Shown here one piece after another: positions 32,596 to 41,571 of a DNA stretch of 64,000 bases. Position 1 is the first letter of the stretch, and every line of letters begins with the position of its first letter. A model generated the notes under the pieces. That model ran no database searches. It saw only the letters and a list, made by a program, of their open reading frames with translations, and was not told the origin of the DNA. The position numbers were made by a program, and so were the translations under genes. Source of the stretch: Marilutibacter spongiae (GTDB lineage Bacteria > Pseudomonadota > Gammaproteobacteria > Xanthomonadales > Xanthomonadaceae); assembly GCF_014145325.1 (NCBI RefSeq), contig NZ_JACHTF010000002.1, positions 1-64,000 on the forward strand. Reading direction: 5' to 3'.

Positions 32596-33558
32596 ATGGC
32601 GCGCCCGATCTGGACCGGGACCCTGTCCTTCGGTCTGCTCAACATCCCTGTTTCGCTGATGTCGGGCGAGCGGCGAACCGACCTGCAGTTCCGCATGCTT
32701 GATGCCCGTAGCAAGACCCCGATCCGGTATGAACGGGTGAACGCTGAAACCGGCGAGGAGGTGCCCTGGAAGGACATCGTCAAGGCGTTCGAGTACGACA
32801 AGGGCAACTACGTCGTGATCGAGAAGGAGGACATCGCCTCCGCAGCGCCCGACAGTCACGAAACGGTCGAGGTCGAGGCCTTCGTCGATGCCGGCGACAT
32901 CCCGCTGCAGTACTTCGAGAAGCCCTATGTGCTGGTGCCCGCGAAGAAGGCCGAGAAAGGCTACGTACTGCTGCGCGAGACGCTGAAGGAAACCGGCCAG
33001 GTGGGTGTCGCCCGGGTTGTCATCCGTACCCGTGGGTACCTGTGCGCGGTCGTGCCGCAGGACGATGCCCTGCTTTTGCTGCTGCTGCGCTATCCGCAGG
33101 AGCTGGTCGATCCGGCGGATTATCGGCTGCCGGTCGGCAAGACGGGCGATTACCGGATCAGCGACAAGGAATTCGACATGGCTCGCCAGCTGATCAAGTC
33201 CATGTCGGGCAAGTGGGCGCCGGACGACTACCACGACGAGTTCCGGGAGCAATTGCAGGACGTCATCCGCAGGAAGATGAAGTCCAAGGGCGCCAAGGCG
33301 AAGATCGAGGAATCCGAGCACGAACTGGACGAGGACGCGACGACCAATGTGGTCGACTTCATGGCCCTGCTCAAGAAGAGCATCGACAGCCAGAAGCGCA
33401 CGCCCGCGAAGCAGGCCGCATCGAAGAAGCCGGAACCCGCTGCAAAGAAGTCGGCAGCCAAGAAGCCTGCTGCGAAAAAGAGCAGGTCGAAGTCGACGCG
33501 CAAGAAGGCGGCCAAGGGCTCCACCTCGTCCGCGAAGGACACTCGAAAGGCCGGGTGA
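32596..33558 (+). CDS. ku: Non-homologous end-joining protein Ku
   Basis: This 320-residue protein is a homodimeric ring that holds DNA double-strand ends and recruits LigD. The core (residues ~1-255) starts RPIWTGTLSFGLLNIPVSL and includes the typical PYVLVPAKKAEKGYVLLRE. A C-terminal tail of about 60 residues is Lys/Ala/Ser-rich (KKSAAKKPAAKKSRSKSTRK), histone-like, and probably adds DNA affinity. It lies four bases upstream of ligD, forming a two-gene NHEJ operon. Confidence 0.95.
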   Translation: MARPIWTGTLSFGLLNIPVSLMSGERRTDLQFRMLDARSKTPIRYERVNAETGEEVPWKDIVKAFEYDKGNYVVIEKEDIASAAPDSHETVEVEAFVDAGDIPLQYFEKPYVLVPAKKAEKGYVLLRETLKETGQVGVARVVIRTRGYLCAVVPQDDALLLLLLRYPQELVDPADYRLPVGKTGDYRISDKEFDMARQLIKSMSGKWAPDDYHDEFREQLQDVIRRKMKSKGAKAKIEESEHELDEDATTNVVDFMALLKKSIDSQKRTPAKQAASKKPEPAAKKSAAKKPAAKKSRSKSTRKKAAKGSTSSAKDTRKAG

Positions 33559-33561
33559 CCG

Positions 33562-36018
33562 GTGGCGCTGCACGAATATTCGCGAAAACGACGATCGGGC
33601 ACGCCCGAACCACTGGCGGGTGTCGCCAGTCCCGGCCATCGCCCGATCTTCGTGGTCCAGCTCCACCATGCCAGCAGCCGGCATTACGACTTCCGGCTGG
33701 AGATGGACGGCGTCCTCAAGAGCTGGGCCGTACCCAAGGGGCCGTCCCTGCGGGCCGGCGAGAAGCGGCTGGCCGTCCAGGTGGAAGACCATCCGCTCGA
33801 CTACGCCGGGTTTGAAGGCGATATCCCCGAGGGCCACTACGGCGCCGGCCATGTCGATGTGTTCGATCACGGGCACTGGGCCATGGAAGGCGATCCCCTG
33901 CCCGCCCTCGCCCGGGGGAAACTGGATTTCACTCTCGCCGGCGAGAAGCTTTCCGGGGGCTGGAAGCTCGTCAGGACCGGGATGCAAGGCAAGCAGCCGC
34001 AATGGCTGTTGATCAAGCGCGACGACGCGCATGCCTTGGATCAGGACGCAGACGACCTGCTTGGTGACGAAGCGAAGTCCAAGCCGCGGCACGCCCGCGC
34101 CCCATCCAGGCGACGCACGTCGACGAAAGCCAGCGCCAACTCAGGCCGCTGGAGACGCAAGGCCGCCGACCTCGAGGGCGCGCGCGCCAAAGGCACCCCG
34201 ATCGGATTCGAGCCTGCGTTGGCGACGACACGGGACGCGCCGCCGGCCGGGGAACATTGGTTGCACGAGATCAAGTGGGACGGCTACCGCGTGCTCGCCG
34301 ATCTCGTCCAGGGCAAGGCCGTTCTTCGCTCGCGCAACGGCGTGGACTGGACCGATACCTTGTTGGAGGTGACCCGCGCCATCGAAGCGCTGCCCGTGAC
34401 GGAGGCCTGCCTGGATGGCGAACTCGTGGTCCTCGAGGCGGATGGCAGGAGTGATTTCGCAGAACTTCAGCGGGTACTGGAAGGCACGTCGCGCGCGCGC
34501 CTCCGCTACCTGGTGTTCGACTTGCCCGGCTTGGCCGGGGTCGACTTGCGGGACTCGCAGCTGGTCGAACGCAAGCGCCTCCTGCAGGCGCTGGTGGGCC
34601 AGAAACCGGGCGTGGTGGCGTACAGCGACCACATCGTCGGCCACGGCGCGAAGATGTTCGAAGAGACCGCCAAGGCCGGGATCGAAGGGGTCGTGAGCAA
34701 GCGCGTGGACAGTGCATACCGCTCCGGGCGCAGCGGTGACTGGGTCAAGTCCAAGCACGCCACGACCGACGAATTCGCCGTCGTGGGATTCACCGAACCC
34801 AAGGGCGCGAGGTTGGGGTTCGGTTCGCTGCTGGTGGCCTCTCCCGCCGGTACCTCCTGGCGCTACATGGGCCGTGCCGGTACCGGCTTCGACGATCGCA
34901 CGCTCGCGGCCTTGCACGAAAGACTCATTGCTCTTGAACAGAGCGCCGCGCCCGTCGAGCTTCCGGCCCACGTACCCTTCTCCCGCTCCAGCGTGACCTG
35001 GGTAAAGCCTGAAGTTGTGGTGGAACTGGCGTTTCGCGGTCTGGGCAAGGAAGGCTTGTTGCGCCAGTCCAGCTTCCAGCGGGTCCGACACGACAAGGTC
35101 GTCGGGGACCTGGGAGGAACACGTTCTGCCACTGCCCTGCAACGGCCCGAAGGAGGCCCCATGCAGATCACGCATCCCGACCGGCGCATGTTCGCCGACA
35201 GTCCGTATACCAAGCAGGACGTGGCCGACTACTACCGTGCCGTGGCCGATTATCTGTTGCCCGAGCTGGTACGGCGTCCGCTTTCCCTGCTCCGCTGCCC
35301 GGCGGGCAGCCAGTCGCCCTGCTTCTTCCAGAAGCATCATGCCGACAGCCTGGGGCCGCACGTTGAAGCCATTGCCCTGGAACAGAAGAGCGGCCGCGAA
35401 GACTACCTGTACGTCGATGGCATCGACGGGGTATTGGAACTGGTCCAGATGAACGCCTTGGAGTTCCATCCCTGGGGCGCGACCACCGGCTCGCCGGAGA
35501 CGCCCGACCGGCTGGTCTTCGACCTGGATCCAGGCGACGGTGTCCCGTGGACGGCCGTCGTCGCTGCCGCCCGCGATGTCCGCGACCGCCTCGGCGAAGT
35601 CGGCCTGGAGAGCTTCGTGCGCCTCTCCGGCGGCAAGGGCCTTCACGTCGTGGTCCCCATTCGCGACGGCATCGGCTGGGACCATGCGCGCGCGTTCTGC
35701 GAGGGATTCGCGGTCGCCATGGCCACGCAGTCCCCCGACCGCTACCTTGCCAGCATGGCCAAGGCCAAGCGCAAGGGGCGCATCTTCATCGACTGGTTGC
35801 GCAATGCGCGCGGCGCGACGAGCGTGGCCTCGTGGTCGCTTCGCGCGCGGCCCGGGGCGCCGGTCGCGGTGCCGCTGCGCTGGGAGGAACTGGGGCGCGT
35901 CGTGGGCCCGGGTGCCTACGACCTGGACCGGGCGCGGCGTCGCGCGGCCGCGCTCAAGGACGATCCCTGGGCCGGCATGGGTCGCCTGCAGCAAGCCCTG
36001 CCCGACTTCGATTCGTAG
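33562..36018 (+). CDS. ligD: ATP-dependent DNA ligase D (PE-Lig-Pol)
   Basis: This 818-residue protein starts at a GTG. The domain order is: 3'-phosphoesterase at residues ~15-160 (HHASSRHYDFRLEMDGVLK), ATP-dependent ligase at ~205-510 with the adenylated lysine K238 in EIKWDGYR, OB-fold, then archaeo-eukaryotic primase-type polymerase at ~540-818 with the metal-binding pair in VFDLDPGDG (D654, D656). All three activities of bacterial NHEJ are present. It lies directly downstream of ku. It ends 19 bp before the stop of the convergent patatin gene. Confidence 0.95.
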   Translation: MALHEYSRKRRSGTPEPLAGVASPGHRPIFVVQLHHASSRHYDFRLEMDGVLKSWAVPKGPSLRAGEKRLAVQVEDHPLDYAGFEGDIPEGHYGAGHVDVFDHGHWAMEGDPLPALARGKLDFTLAGEKLSGGWKLVRTGMQGKQPQWLLIKRDDAHALDQDADDLLGDEAKSKPRHARAPSRRRTSTKASANSGRWRRKAADLEGARAKGTPIGFEPALATTRDAPPAGEHWLHEIKWDGYRVLADLVQGKAVLRSRNGVDWTDTLLEVTRAIEALPVTEACLDGELVVLEADGRSDFAELQRVLEGTSRARLRYLVFDLPGLAGVDLRDSQLVERKRLLQALVGQKPGVVAYSDHIVGHGAKMFEETAKAGIEGVVSKRVDSAYRSGRSGDWVKSKHATTDEFAVVGFTEPKGARLGFGSLLVASPAGTSWRYMGRAGTGFDDRTLAALHERLIALEQSAAPVELPAHVPFSRSSVTWVKPEVVVELAFRGLGKEGLLRQSSFQRVRHDKVVGDLGGTRSATALQRPEGGPMQITHPDRRMFADSPYTKQDVADYYRAVADYLLPELVRRPLSLLRCPAGSQSPCFFQKHHADSLGPHVEAIALEQKSGREDYLYVDGIDGVLELVQMNALEFHPWGATTGSPETPDRLVFDLDPGDGVPWTAVVAAARDVRDRLGEVGLESFVRLSGGKGLHVVVPIRDGIGWDHARAFCEGFAVAMATQSPDRYLASMAKAKRKGRIFIDWLRNARGATSVASWSLRARPGAPVAVPLRWEELGRVVGPGAYDLDRARRRAAALKDDPWAGMGRLQQALPDFDS

Positions 36019-36037
36019 CGACGGCCATCGTGCGCGG

Positions 36038-38380
36038 TCAGAACGGATCGCGTCCGCGCAGCAACGAGCCGAAGGTCAGGTAGAAGGCGCTGTGCCCGCT
36101 CTCGGCGTGCCCGTAACCGAGGAAGATCGGACCCAGGAAGGAATCCATGCCGACGAAGAGGCTGCCGGCGCCGATCATGTCGTCGATGGAGACCGCGTCG
36201 CGGTTTTCCCAGTAGCCGCCCCACTCCAGTGAGCCGCCGGCATACAGCGGGAGCGCGAACAGCGTGTCGTCGCGCGAGAGCTTGCGATAGTAGACGACCC
36301 GACCCAGCGCGATCTGCGGCGCGAAGATGGCCTGTTCGGGGTAGCCGGAGAGGTTGCCCAGGCCGCCGAGGAAGCCATAGGTGGCCAGCAGGTTCTCGCC
36401 GCCCGTGGACGAAGTCAGGCGTGCGCCGAAGAGCAGGTTGTCCTTGCCGCGCGACCACGCGGCATCCCATCTCAGGCGCGTCGAACTGGCGTCGTCCTCG
36501 CCACCGAGCGTGTCGAGGTACTCGTCGTGCATGATGCCCAGGCGCTGTCCGCGGGTGGGGAAGACCGAGCTGTCGAGGGTGTCGTGGTGCAGCCCGATGC
36601 CGACGCTGGCGAGGCCGCGCGCATAGCCCGAGAACAGGAAGGGATCGCCCACCTGCAGGCCGATGCGCTCCTGGCCGCGGCTGGCCTCCACGCTGAGTTC
36701 CCAGTTCCGCGTCGGCGACCATGCCCAGCCCAGCGAGGCCAGCCACTGGCTGTAGCGGAGCTCGGCGAAGGTGCGGTTGTCGAGGAGGCGAAGCGGCAGG
36801 TTCGTGGCGCGATATTCGACGCCGGCCAGCAGGGACTGGCGGCCTCCGTCGCCGAACGGGTCGACGTACTCGGCGAACAGGTTCTCGACCTGCCCCAGGG
36901 CAGCCCCCAGGACGAGTTCCGCGTCGCCATCCCGGCCCAGTCCGGTGCGGGTGTACTGCGACAGCAGCTGGTAGTTGCTGTCGCCGTCGAAGTCGTCGGA
37001 AAGGCGCAGGCCGAAGTGCAGGAAGCCGGGCCCCCAGCGCTTGTCACGCGGAACGACCACCAGGCCCGCGCGCCCGTCCTCCTCCTCCAGGTGCCATTGC
37101 ACCTTCTCGTAGCGGTTCTCGCCGTAGACGGTGGCGATGTCGCTCTCGACCGCATCGATGTCGATCGGCGCATCGACCATGGGTGCCAGGCGCTCCTCGA
37201 TGTAGTCGCCCGAACGCGTGTCGTCGTTGGGCACGCGTACGAAATCCAGCACTGGCGCGTCGTACTCCATGAGCCGGTGGCGTTGCTGGAACCGGGCGTA
37301 GGCCGTCGCGTCCACGCTGAAGTGCCGGAGCGCGGGCAGCACGGTTTCGGCCGCGGCCTCGCCCGCGCCGACGGCCATGGTCGATCGATGGAAGTCCTCG
37401 CTGCCCAGGTCGCCGAGCTCGGGTTTGACGAGCACGTCCCGCGCCGTCAACGTCGCGATCTGCTGGTCCACCGCCTTCTTCATCAGGATGCTGGCCATCT
37501 GGTGGCTGACCGCGAGCGGTGAATCGAGCTGCTCCTCGCGCATCAGCGGCGCGCCGACCTGCGACACGATCATGCGTTCAGCCCCGAGCTTGCGGGCCTC
37601 GTCGATGGGCACGTTGTCGATCACGCCGCCATCGACCAGCAGGCGGCCGTCGACGTTGATCGGTGCGAACGCGGCCGGTACCGACATGCTGGCGCGGATG
37701 GCGGTGGCCAGGTCGCCGCGGTCGAAGACGACCTTCTCGCCGTTGACGATGTCGGTGGCGACGGCGCGGAACGGGATCGGCAGCGCGTCGAAGTCCCTGG
37801 CGCGCCAGGTCGACACCAGCAGCCGGCGCAGCAGCAGCTCCAGCTGCTGTCCCTGGATGATGCCGCGCGGAATGGCGATCCTGCCGTCGTGCACGCCCAG
37901 TTCGACCCCGCCGAGCAGGCGCAGGTCCTCGTGCTTGCGACGCATGCTGCGTTCGTCGCGTGGCGGCCGGTCGCGCAGGACCTGGTTCCAGTCGATGCGG
38001 GTGAGGATCGACTCGATCTCGTCGGCGCCATAGCCCGCCGCGTACAGGCCACCGACCACCGCGCCCATGGAGGTCCCCACGATGCAGTCGACCGGAATGC
38101 GTTCGCGCTCGATGACCTTCAGCAGGCCGATGTGCGCCGCGCCCCGTGCTCCGCCCCCGCCCAGCACCAGGCAGGTACGCGGACGTTCGCGGGCCTGCGT
38201 TGCCTGCGTTGCCTGCGGGGTGGCGGGTCCGGCGGCGAAGGCGCCTGCCGTTGACGCCAACCCGATCAAGAGCGCGGCGAACGCCGCCCAGTGCCGACGG
38301 CGCTTCGCCCCGCGCGCGGTACTGCTGGATGTCCCCACTGCCGTTCGCCCGTCCCCAAGGAAGATGATCGCCCGCGGCAC
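36038..38380 (-). CDS. Patatin-like phospholipase with C-terminal beta-barrel, PlpD type
   Basis: This 780-residue protein has a basic leader and signal segment (AAFAALLIGLASTAGAFAA). The patatin domain has the oxyanion loop GGGGARG (74-80), the nucleophile S104 in GTSMG and the DGG of the catalytic dyad in LLVDGGVIDN. A POTRA-like stretch (DIATVYGENRYEKVQW) then leads to a 16-strand Omp85-type barrel ending in aromatic residues (SAFYLTFGSLL). This is the type Vd autotransporter architecture, in which the barrel presents or secretes the lipase. It converges on ligD. Confidence 0.87.
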   Translation of the reverse strand: MPRAIIFLGDGRTAVGTSSSTARGAKRRRHWAAFAALLIGLASTAGAFAAGPATPQATQATQARERPRTCLVLGGGGARGAAHIGLLKVIERERIPVDCIVGTSMGAVVGGLYAAGYGADEIESILTRIDWNQVLRDRPPRDERSMRRKHEDLRLLGGVELGVHDGRIAIPRGIIQGQQLELLLRRLLVSTWRARDFDALPIPFRAVATDIVNGEKVVFDRGDLATAIRASMSVPAAFAPINVDGRLLVDGGVIDNVPIDEARKLGAERMIVSQVGAPLMREEQLDSPLAVSHQMASILMKKAVDQQIATLTARDVLVKPELGDLGSEDFHRSTMAVGAGEAAAETVLPALRHFSVDATAYARFQQRHRLMEYDAPVLDFVRVPNDDTRSGDYIEERLAPMVDAPIDIDAVESDIATVYGENRYEKVQWHLEEEDGRAGLVVVPRDKRWGPGFLHFGLRLSDDFDGDSNYQLLSQYTRTGLGRDGDAELVLGAALGQVENLFAEYVDPFGDGGRQSLLAGVEYRATNLPLRLLDNRTFAELRYSQWLASLGWAWSPTRNWELSVEASRGQERIGLQVGDPFLFSGYARGLASVGIGLHHDTLDSSVFPTRGQRLGIMHDEYLDTLGGEDDASSTRLRWDAAWSRGKDNLLFGARLTSSTGGENLLATYGFLGGLGNLSGYPEQAIFAPQIALGRVVYYRKLSRDDTLFALPLYAGGSLEWGGYWENRDAVSIDDMIGAGSLFVGMDSFLGPIFLGYGHAESGHSAFYLTFGSLLRGRDPF

Positions 38381-38434
38381 GCCCCACCCGCCGCCGCTCG
38401 TGGCCCGGTCATCATAGCGAAGAAGGCGCCGGGC

Positions 38435-39772
38435 TCAGAACGTGATCGGGATGCGCGCGGTCAGGCTGAGGTCGGGGGTGTCGCGGGTGAGGCCGGCGCC
38501 GACGACGACGTTCAGCGACACGTGTTCGTTGTAGCGGTAGGTGCCGCCCAGCAGGAGGGTGCCCAGGTTGAGCCGCACCGAGCCCGGCAGGTCCTCGCCG
38601 TTCTGCTGGGTGCGGTCGACGACGTTGTGGTCGTAGCCGATGCTGATCGAGGCCTTCTCGTTGAGGGCCAGGCCCATGCCCAGGTTGAGGCCGATGATGT
38701 CGCCCGCGTCGATTTCGCCCAGGAACTCGGTCTGGCCGCCCAGCACCGTGCGCGAAACGTTGTCCCGCTTGAGGTTGTGCAGGTAGCTCAGGGTGCCGAA
38801 GAACACCACCGGGTCGGACGGGAACAGCCAGGTGACGCCCGGCTGGATCGCTTCGAAGCCGCTACCGGTGGGCAGGTCCAGCGGCAGGCCGGTGCCCGTC
38901 GCATTGGCGACGCAGCGGGTGACGCAATCGGTCACCACGTCGAACGGGTCGCGCCCGGTACGGCTCTTGTAGCGCAGCCAGCCGATGTAGAACGGCTTGT
39001 CGGCCGCGCCCTGGTTGATCTGGTAGCGCAGGGTCGCTTCGATGTCGCCCATGCCCTTGCCCTGCGCGTTGAACACGTTGTCCTGCGCCGAGCCGGTGAA
39101 GATCTCGCGGCTGACCGTGTCGCTGTGCGCATAGACATAGGGCACCTTGGCCTCGATCTCCATGCGGTTGGTGATCCCGTAGCGGCCGGTGAGCGTGGCG
39201 ACCGTGGTGGTGGTCTTGACCTGGCGCACGTCGATCAGGCCGATCAGGATCGCCGGGATCACCGTATAGCCGACCAGGGCCACGCGGTCGTTGGCGTAGT
39301 AGCCATACTGGACCGAAGGCTCGAGGATGAAGCTGCGGGCCGGGGTCAGCACGCCCGGCTGGTCGAATATCTGCGCCACCTCCGGCGGCCGGGTATCGGC
39401 TTCGGGTGCCTGGCCGACGACCTGCGGTTGCGTGGATGCCAGCGGTTCGGTGGGCGCCGCCGTGCCCTGTGCCTGGATGTCGAACGCGCCGGTCGTCGCG
39501 ATCGCGGCGCCCCCGCGGCCGCGCGCATTGCCGAGGATCTCGTCGTCCAGAGCGCGCTGCAGGGCATCGAGGTTCTGCTGGCGTTGCTGCAGGGCCGCGC
39601 GCATGTCGTTCAGCGCCCGCCGCTCGTCGTTGATCTGCGCCTGCAGGGCTTGCAGGCGCGCGTCGCCGTCGTCCGCCTGCTGCGCCCAGCACATGCCGGG
39701 GATGGCCGGAAGGATCAGGCACGCGATCGTCGCGGCGAGCGGGTGCAGGTTCGAGTGCGATCTGGCTTTCAT
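38435..39772 (-). CDS. Outer-membrane barrel with N-terminal coiled coil, FapF-like
   Basis: This is a 445-residue protein. A signal peptide ending PGMCWAQ is followed by a coiled coil (residues ~38-78: LQALQAQINDERRALNDMRA, QQRQQNLDALQRALDDEILG). A low-complexity Ala/Pro linker then leads to a beta-barrel from ~135 (ILEPSVQYGYYANDRVALVG) ending ARIPITF, a canonical aromatic C-terminus. FapF, the trimeric exporter of functional amyloid, has exactly coiled coil plus barrel. It is last in a five-gene operon with a C39 peptidase. A generic MetA-pathway porin is the alternative. Confidence 0.75.
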   Translation of the reverse strand: MKARSHSNLHPLAATIACLILPAIPGMCWAQQADDGDARLQALQAQINDERRALNDMRAALQQRQQNLDALQRALDDEILGNARGRGGAAIATTGAFDIQAQGTAAPTEPLASTQPQVVGQAPEADTRPPEVAQIFDQPGVLTPARSFILEPSVQYGYYANDRVALVGYTVIPAILIGLIDVRQVKTTTTVATLTGRYGITNRMEIEAKVPYVYAHSDTVSREIFTGSAQDNVFNAQGKGMGDIEATLRYQINQGAADKPFYIGWLRYKSRTGRDPFDVVTDCVTRCVANATGTGLPLDLPTGSGFEAIQPGVTWLFPSDPVVFFGTLSYLHNLKRDNVSRTVLGGQTEFLGEIDAGDIIGLNLGMGLALNEKASISIGYDHNVVDRTQQNGEDLPGSVRLNLGTLLLGGTYRYNEHVSLNVVVGAGLTRDTPDLSLTARIPITF

Positions 39773-39804
39773 GCGAACTCCCGGTATGGTCGCCTGGCCT
39801 GCCC

Positions 39805-40311
39805 TCAGCGTCCCAGCGCACCCAGTTGCGCGTCGACGAGGGCGTCGTTGAAGTTGATCGCCTTGTAGATGCCCAGCGTGTCGACGCCGACCTCCAGGCG
39901 CGTCACCGCGCTGATGCTCTCGTCGTCGAGGCTGTTCTGCACGACCAGCGCGCCGGTCGCCGTGCCCGCGACGACCCGGTTGCCCTCGCCCACCTGGACC
40001 AGGAGCCCGCGGTTGAACTCGGCCAGCGCCTGCGCCTGTTCGGCGGTGATGTGGGCGATGTCGGGAATGCGCACGCTCGCCTGGGCGACGAGCAGGCCGT
40101 TGACCCGTACCACGCGCTCGATCCCGAACGACAGCACCGGCCCGCCGGGCAACTGGAAGCCGCCGCGGATGTCGGCCAGTCGATCGACCTCGATGGGCGC
40201 CCATTCCGTGCCCAGGCCGTTGGGCCCGGGTGGCGCGGCCTCCACCGCGGCCGCGTGCAGGATCGCCATCAGGGCGGCGGCCACGAGGACGACATGCAGG
40301 CGCGCGCGCAT
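39805..40311 (-). CDS. Secreted Fap-like accessory protein with double-glycine motif
   Basis: This 168-residue protein has a Sec signal (LHVVLVAAALMAILHAAAVEA). Shortly after lies IEVDRLADIRGG: Ile at -12, Leu at -7, Ile at -4 and Gly-Gly at -2/-1, the consensus of leaders cut by C39 peptidases. The C-terminal half is Asn/Gln/Val-rich (GALVVQNSLDDESISAVTRL, IYKAINFNDALVD), like amyloid-associated FapA/FapE regions. It follows the C39 gene by four bases, so it is a likely substrate. Confidence 0.65.
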   Translation of the reverse strand: MRARLHVVLVAAALMAILHAAAVEAAPPGPNGLGTEWAPIEVDRLADIRGGFQLPGGPVLSFGIERVVRVNGLLVAQASVRIPDIAHITAEQAQALAEFNRGLLVQVGEGNRVVAGTATGALVVQNSLDDESISAVTRLEVGVDTLGIYKAINFNDALVDAQLGALGR

Positions 40312-40314
40312 GGC

Positions 40315-41010
40315 CTAGATGTCCCCGGGACCGCGACGCGGCACGGTCACGTTGCGCAGGCCATCGCGCTGCACGCCGGTGGCCAGGGGCGCGGGCGGCG
40401 CGGTGCGCCAGTCGGCGACCTGGTTGAAGCGCGCCAGCGACCGGTGGCTGTGCACGACGAACAGCACGCGGTTGTCCCAAAGCGCTTCGAATCGCGAGCG
40501 CGGCATCGCGCGCGTGCCGCGCGCGGGATCGCCCAGCAGCACGCGGCCGTTGCGCAGCCCCTTGACCACGACGAAATGCCGGTAGCCGCGATCGTTCAAC
40601 AGCACGATGGCCGGGATCCCCTCCTCCTCCAGTTTCTCGAGCGGCAGCTCGAAGCCGTCGGCCTCGTATCCCATGGTCGCCAGGTAGCGACGCATGTCGA
40701 GAAGCGAGAAGCCCTCGGCCCTGATCTTCTGCTGGTCGCCGTGGGTATACATGCGCACGAACACGTCTTCTTCCGACACCGGGTGTCCGTACTGGAAGGT
40801 GAGCAGCGTCGCGGTCGCCGCGGAACCGCAACTGAAGTCGAACTGCTGGGGCACGGTCGTCTGGAAGCGCGCTTCCTTCAGGCTGGTCACGCGCACGGTG
40901 TAGGCGCCCGCGCCGGGGACGCGGACCTCGGTGGTGGAGGCCATGGCGAGGCCGCTGGCGCCGGCCAGCATCGCGACCAGTGCGCAACATGCGAGCCCGC
41001 GCCGGGTCAT
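40315..41010 (-). CDS. Secreted C39 family cysteine peptidase, FapD-like
   Basis: This 231-residue protein has an N-terminal signal (CCALVAMLAGASGLAMAS). The C39 catalytic set is intact: oxyanion Gln in VPQQFDFSCG, nucleophile C61, H145 in YRHFVVVKG and D161 in LLGDPARG. Unlike bacteriocin exporters, there is no ABC transporter fused to it, so it acts in the periplasm, as FapD is thought to in Pseudomonas amyloid operons. It overlaps the upstream gene by four bases. Both neighbouring small secreted proteins carry GG-type cleavage motifs. Confidence 0.85.
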   Translation of the reverse strand: MTRRGLACCALVAMLAGASGLAMASTTEVRVPGAGAYTVRVTSLKEARFQTTVPQQFDFSCGSAATATLLTFQYGHPVSEEDVFVRMYTHGDQQKIRAEGFSLLDMRRYLATMGYEADGFELPLEKLEEEGIPAIVLLNDRGYRHFVVVKGLRNGRVLLGDPARGTRAMPRSRFEALWDNRVLFVVHSHRSLARFNQVADWRTAPPAPLATGVQRDGLRNVTVPRRGPGDI

Positions 41011-41438
41011 GGCGTCGGGCTCGTGAACTGAACGCTCACGGCGGTGCCCGACTGGATCAGGACATTGCTGCCGCTATTCTGTATGACGGTGTTGATGCCA
41101 CTGGCATGGCCGAAGGCGCCGCCATCGAGCAGGTTGTCGCCGGTGACCACGTGGTCGGCGGTGTTGCCGTCGACGAGCCCGTCGATCAACACGTTGCTCT
41201 CGGCGCCGTCGCCGCCGCGCAGCCCCTCGAGCGCGTCCGCGCCCAGCGGGTGTTGCCAGGCATCGGTGGTGGACGCCGGAGGCGCCGTCGCGGCGTCGAC
41301 CGTGGGCGTTCCAGCAGGGTCGGCAAGTGGGACGAGGGCCACTGGCGGGGGTGCCGAATGGGCGCTGCCCGCCCACGCCAGGCACACGGCCAGTACCAGT
41401 GCCGACGATTCGATCGGTTTGGGTGCGAACATCTGCAT
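41007..41438 (-). CDS. Secreted Fap-like minor subunit with double-glycine motif
   Basis: This 143-residue protein has a signal peptide ending GSAHSA and a Pro/Ala/Thr linker. LGADALEGLRGG follows, with Leu at -12, -7 and -4 before Gly-Gly, a textbook C39 leader motif. The remaining ~65 residues contain repeated Asn/Gly turns and the segment INTVIQNSGSNVLIQSGTA, which resembles the beta-arc repeat of bacterial functional amyloids. It is coupled to the C39 gene by an ATGA overlap. It could be a nucleator or chaperone-type subunit. Confidence 0.65.
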   Translation of the reverse strand: MQMFAPKPIESSALVLAVCLAWAGSAHSAPPPVALVPLADPAGTPTVDAATAPPASTTDAWQHPLGADALEGLRGGDGAESNVLIDGLVDGNTADHVVTGDNLLDGGAFGHASGINTVIQNSGSNVLIQSGTAVSVQFTSPTP

Positions 41439-41488
41439 TGCTCCTCAAGCGAGCGGTTCCATGCCGGCCCGGGCGTCGCCCCCCTGTG

Positions 41489-41510
41489 CCCGCTGCCCGG
41501 AGGCAGCGGG
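41489..41510 (-). terminator. Perfect hairpin between amyloid-type subunit gene and the rest of the operon
   Basis: CCCGCTGCC-CGGA-GGCAGCGGG is a 9-bp perfect stem with a tetraloop, in the 133-bp gap after the Gly-rich gene. With no U-tract it is more likely an mRNA stabiliser or partial attenuator, which would give more of the upstream subunit than of the downstream secretion genes. Confidence 0.5.
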
Positions 41511-41571
41511 ACGTCTCCCAGGCGTCGCTGGGGACATGCCGGGCCACTCCGGCATGCCCCCGGAGCCCCGC

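Noticed and set aside
32152-34092. A 646-codon minus-strand frame opposite ku and ligD
   Set aside because: Antisense of two unmistakable genes; no ribosome site and low-complexity ends.
38435-40990. An 851-codon open frame on the minus strand covering several genes
   Set aside because: Only its last 445 codons (from 39772) have a signal peptide and barrel pattern. The upstream part is an Arg/Gly/Ala-rich out-of-frame reading of the C39 and accessory genes.
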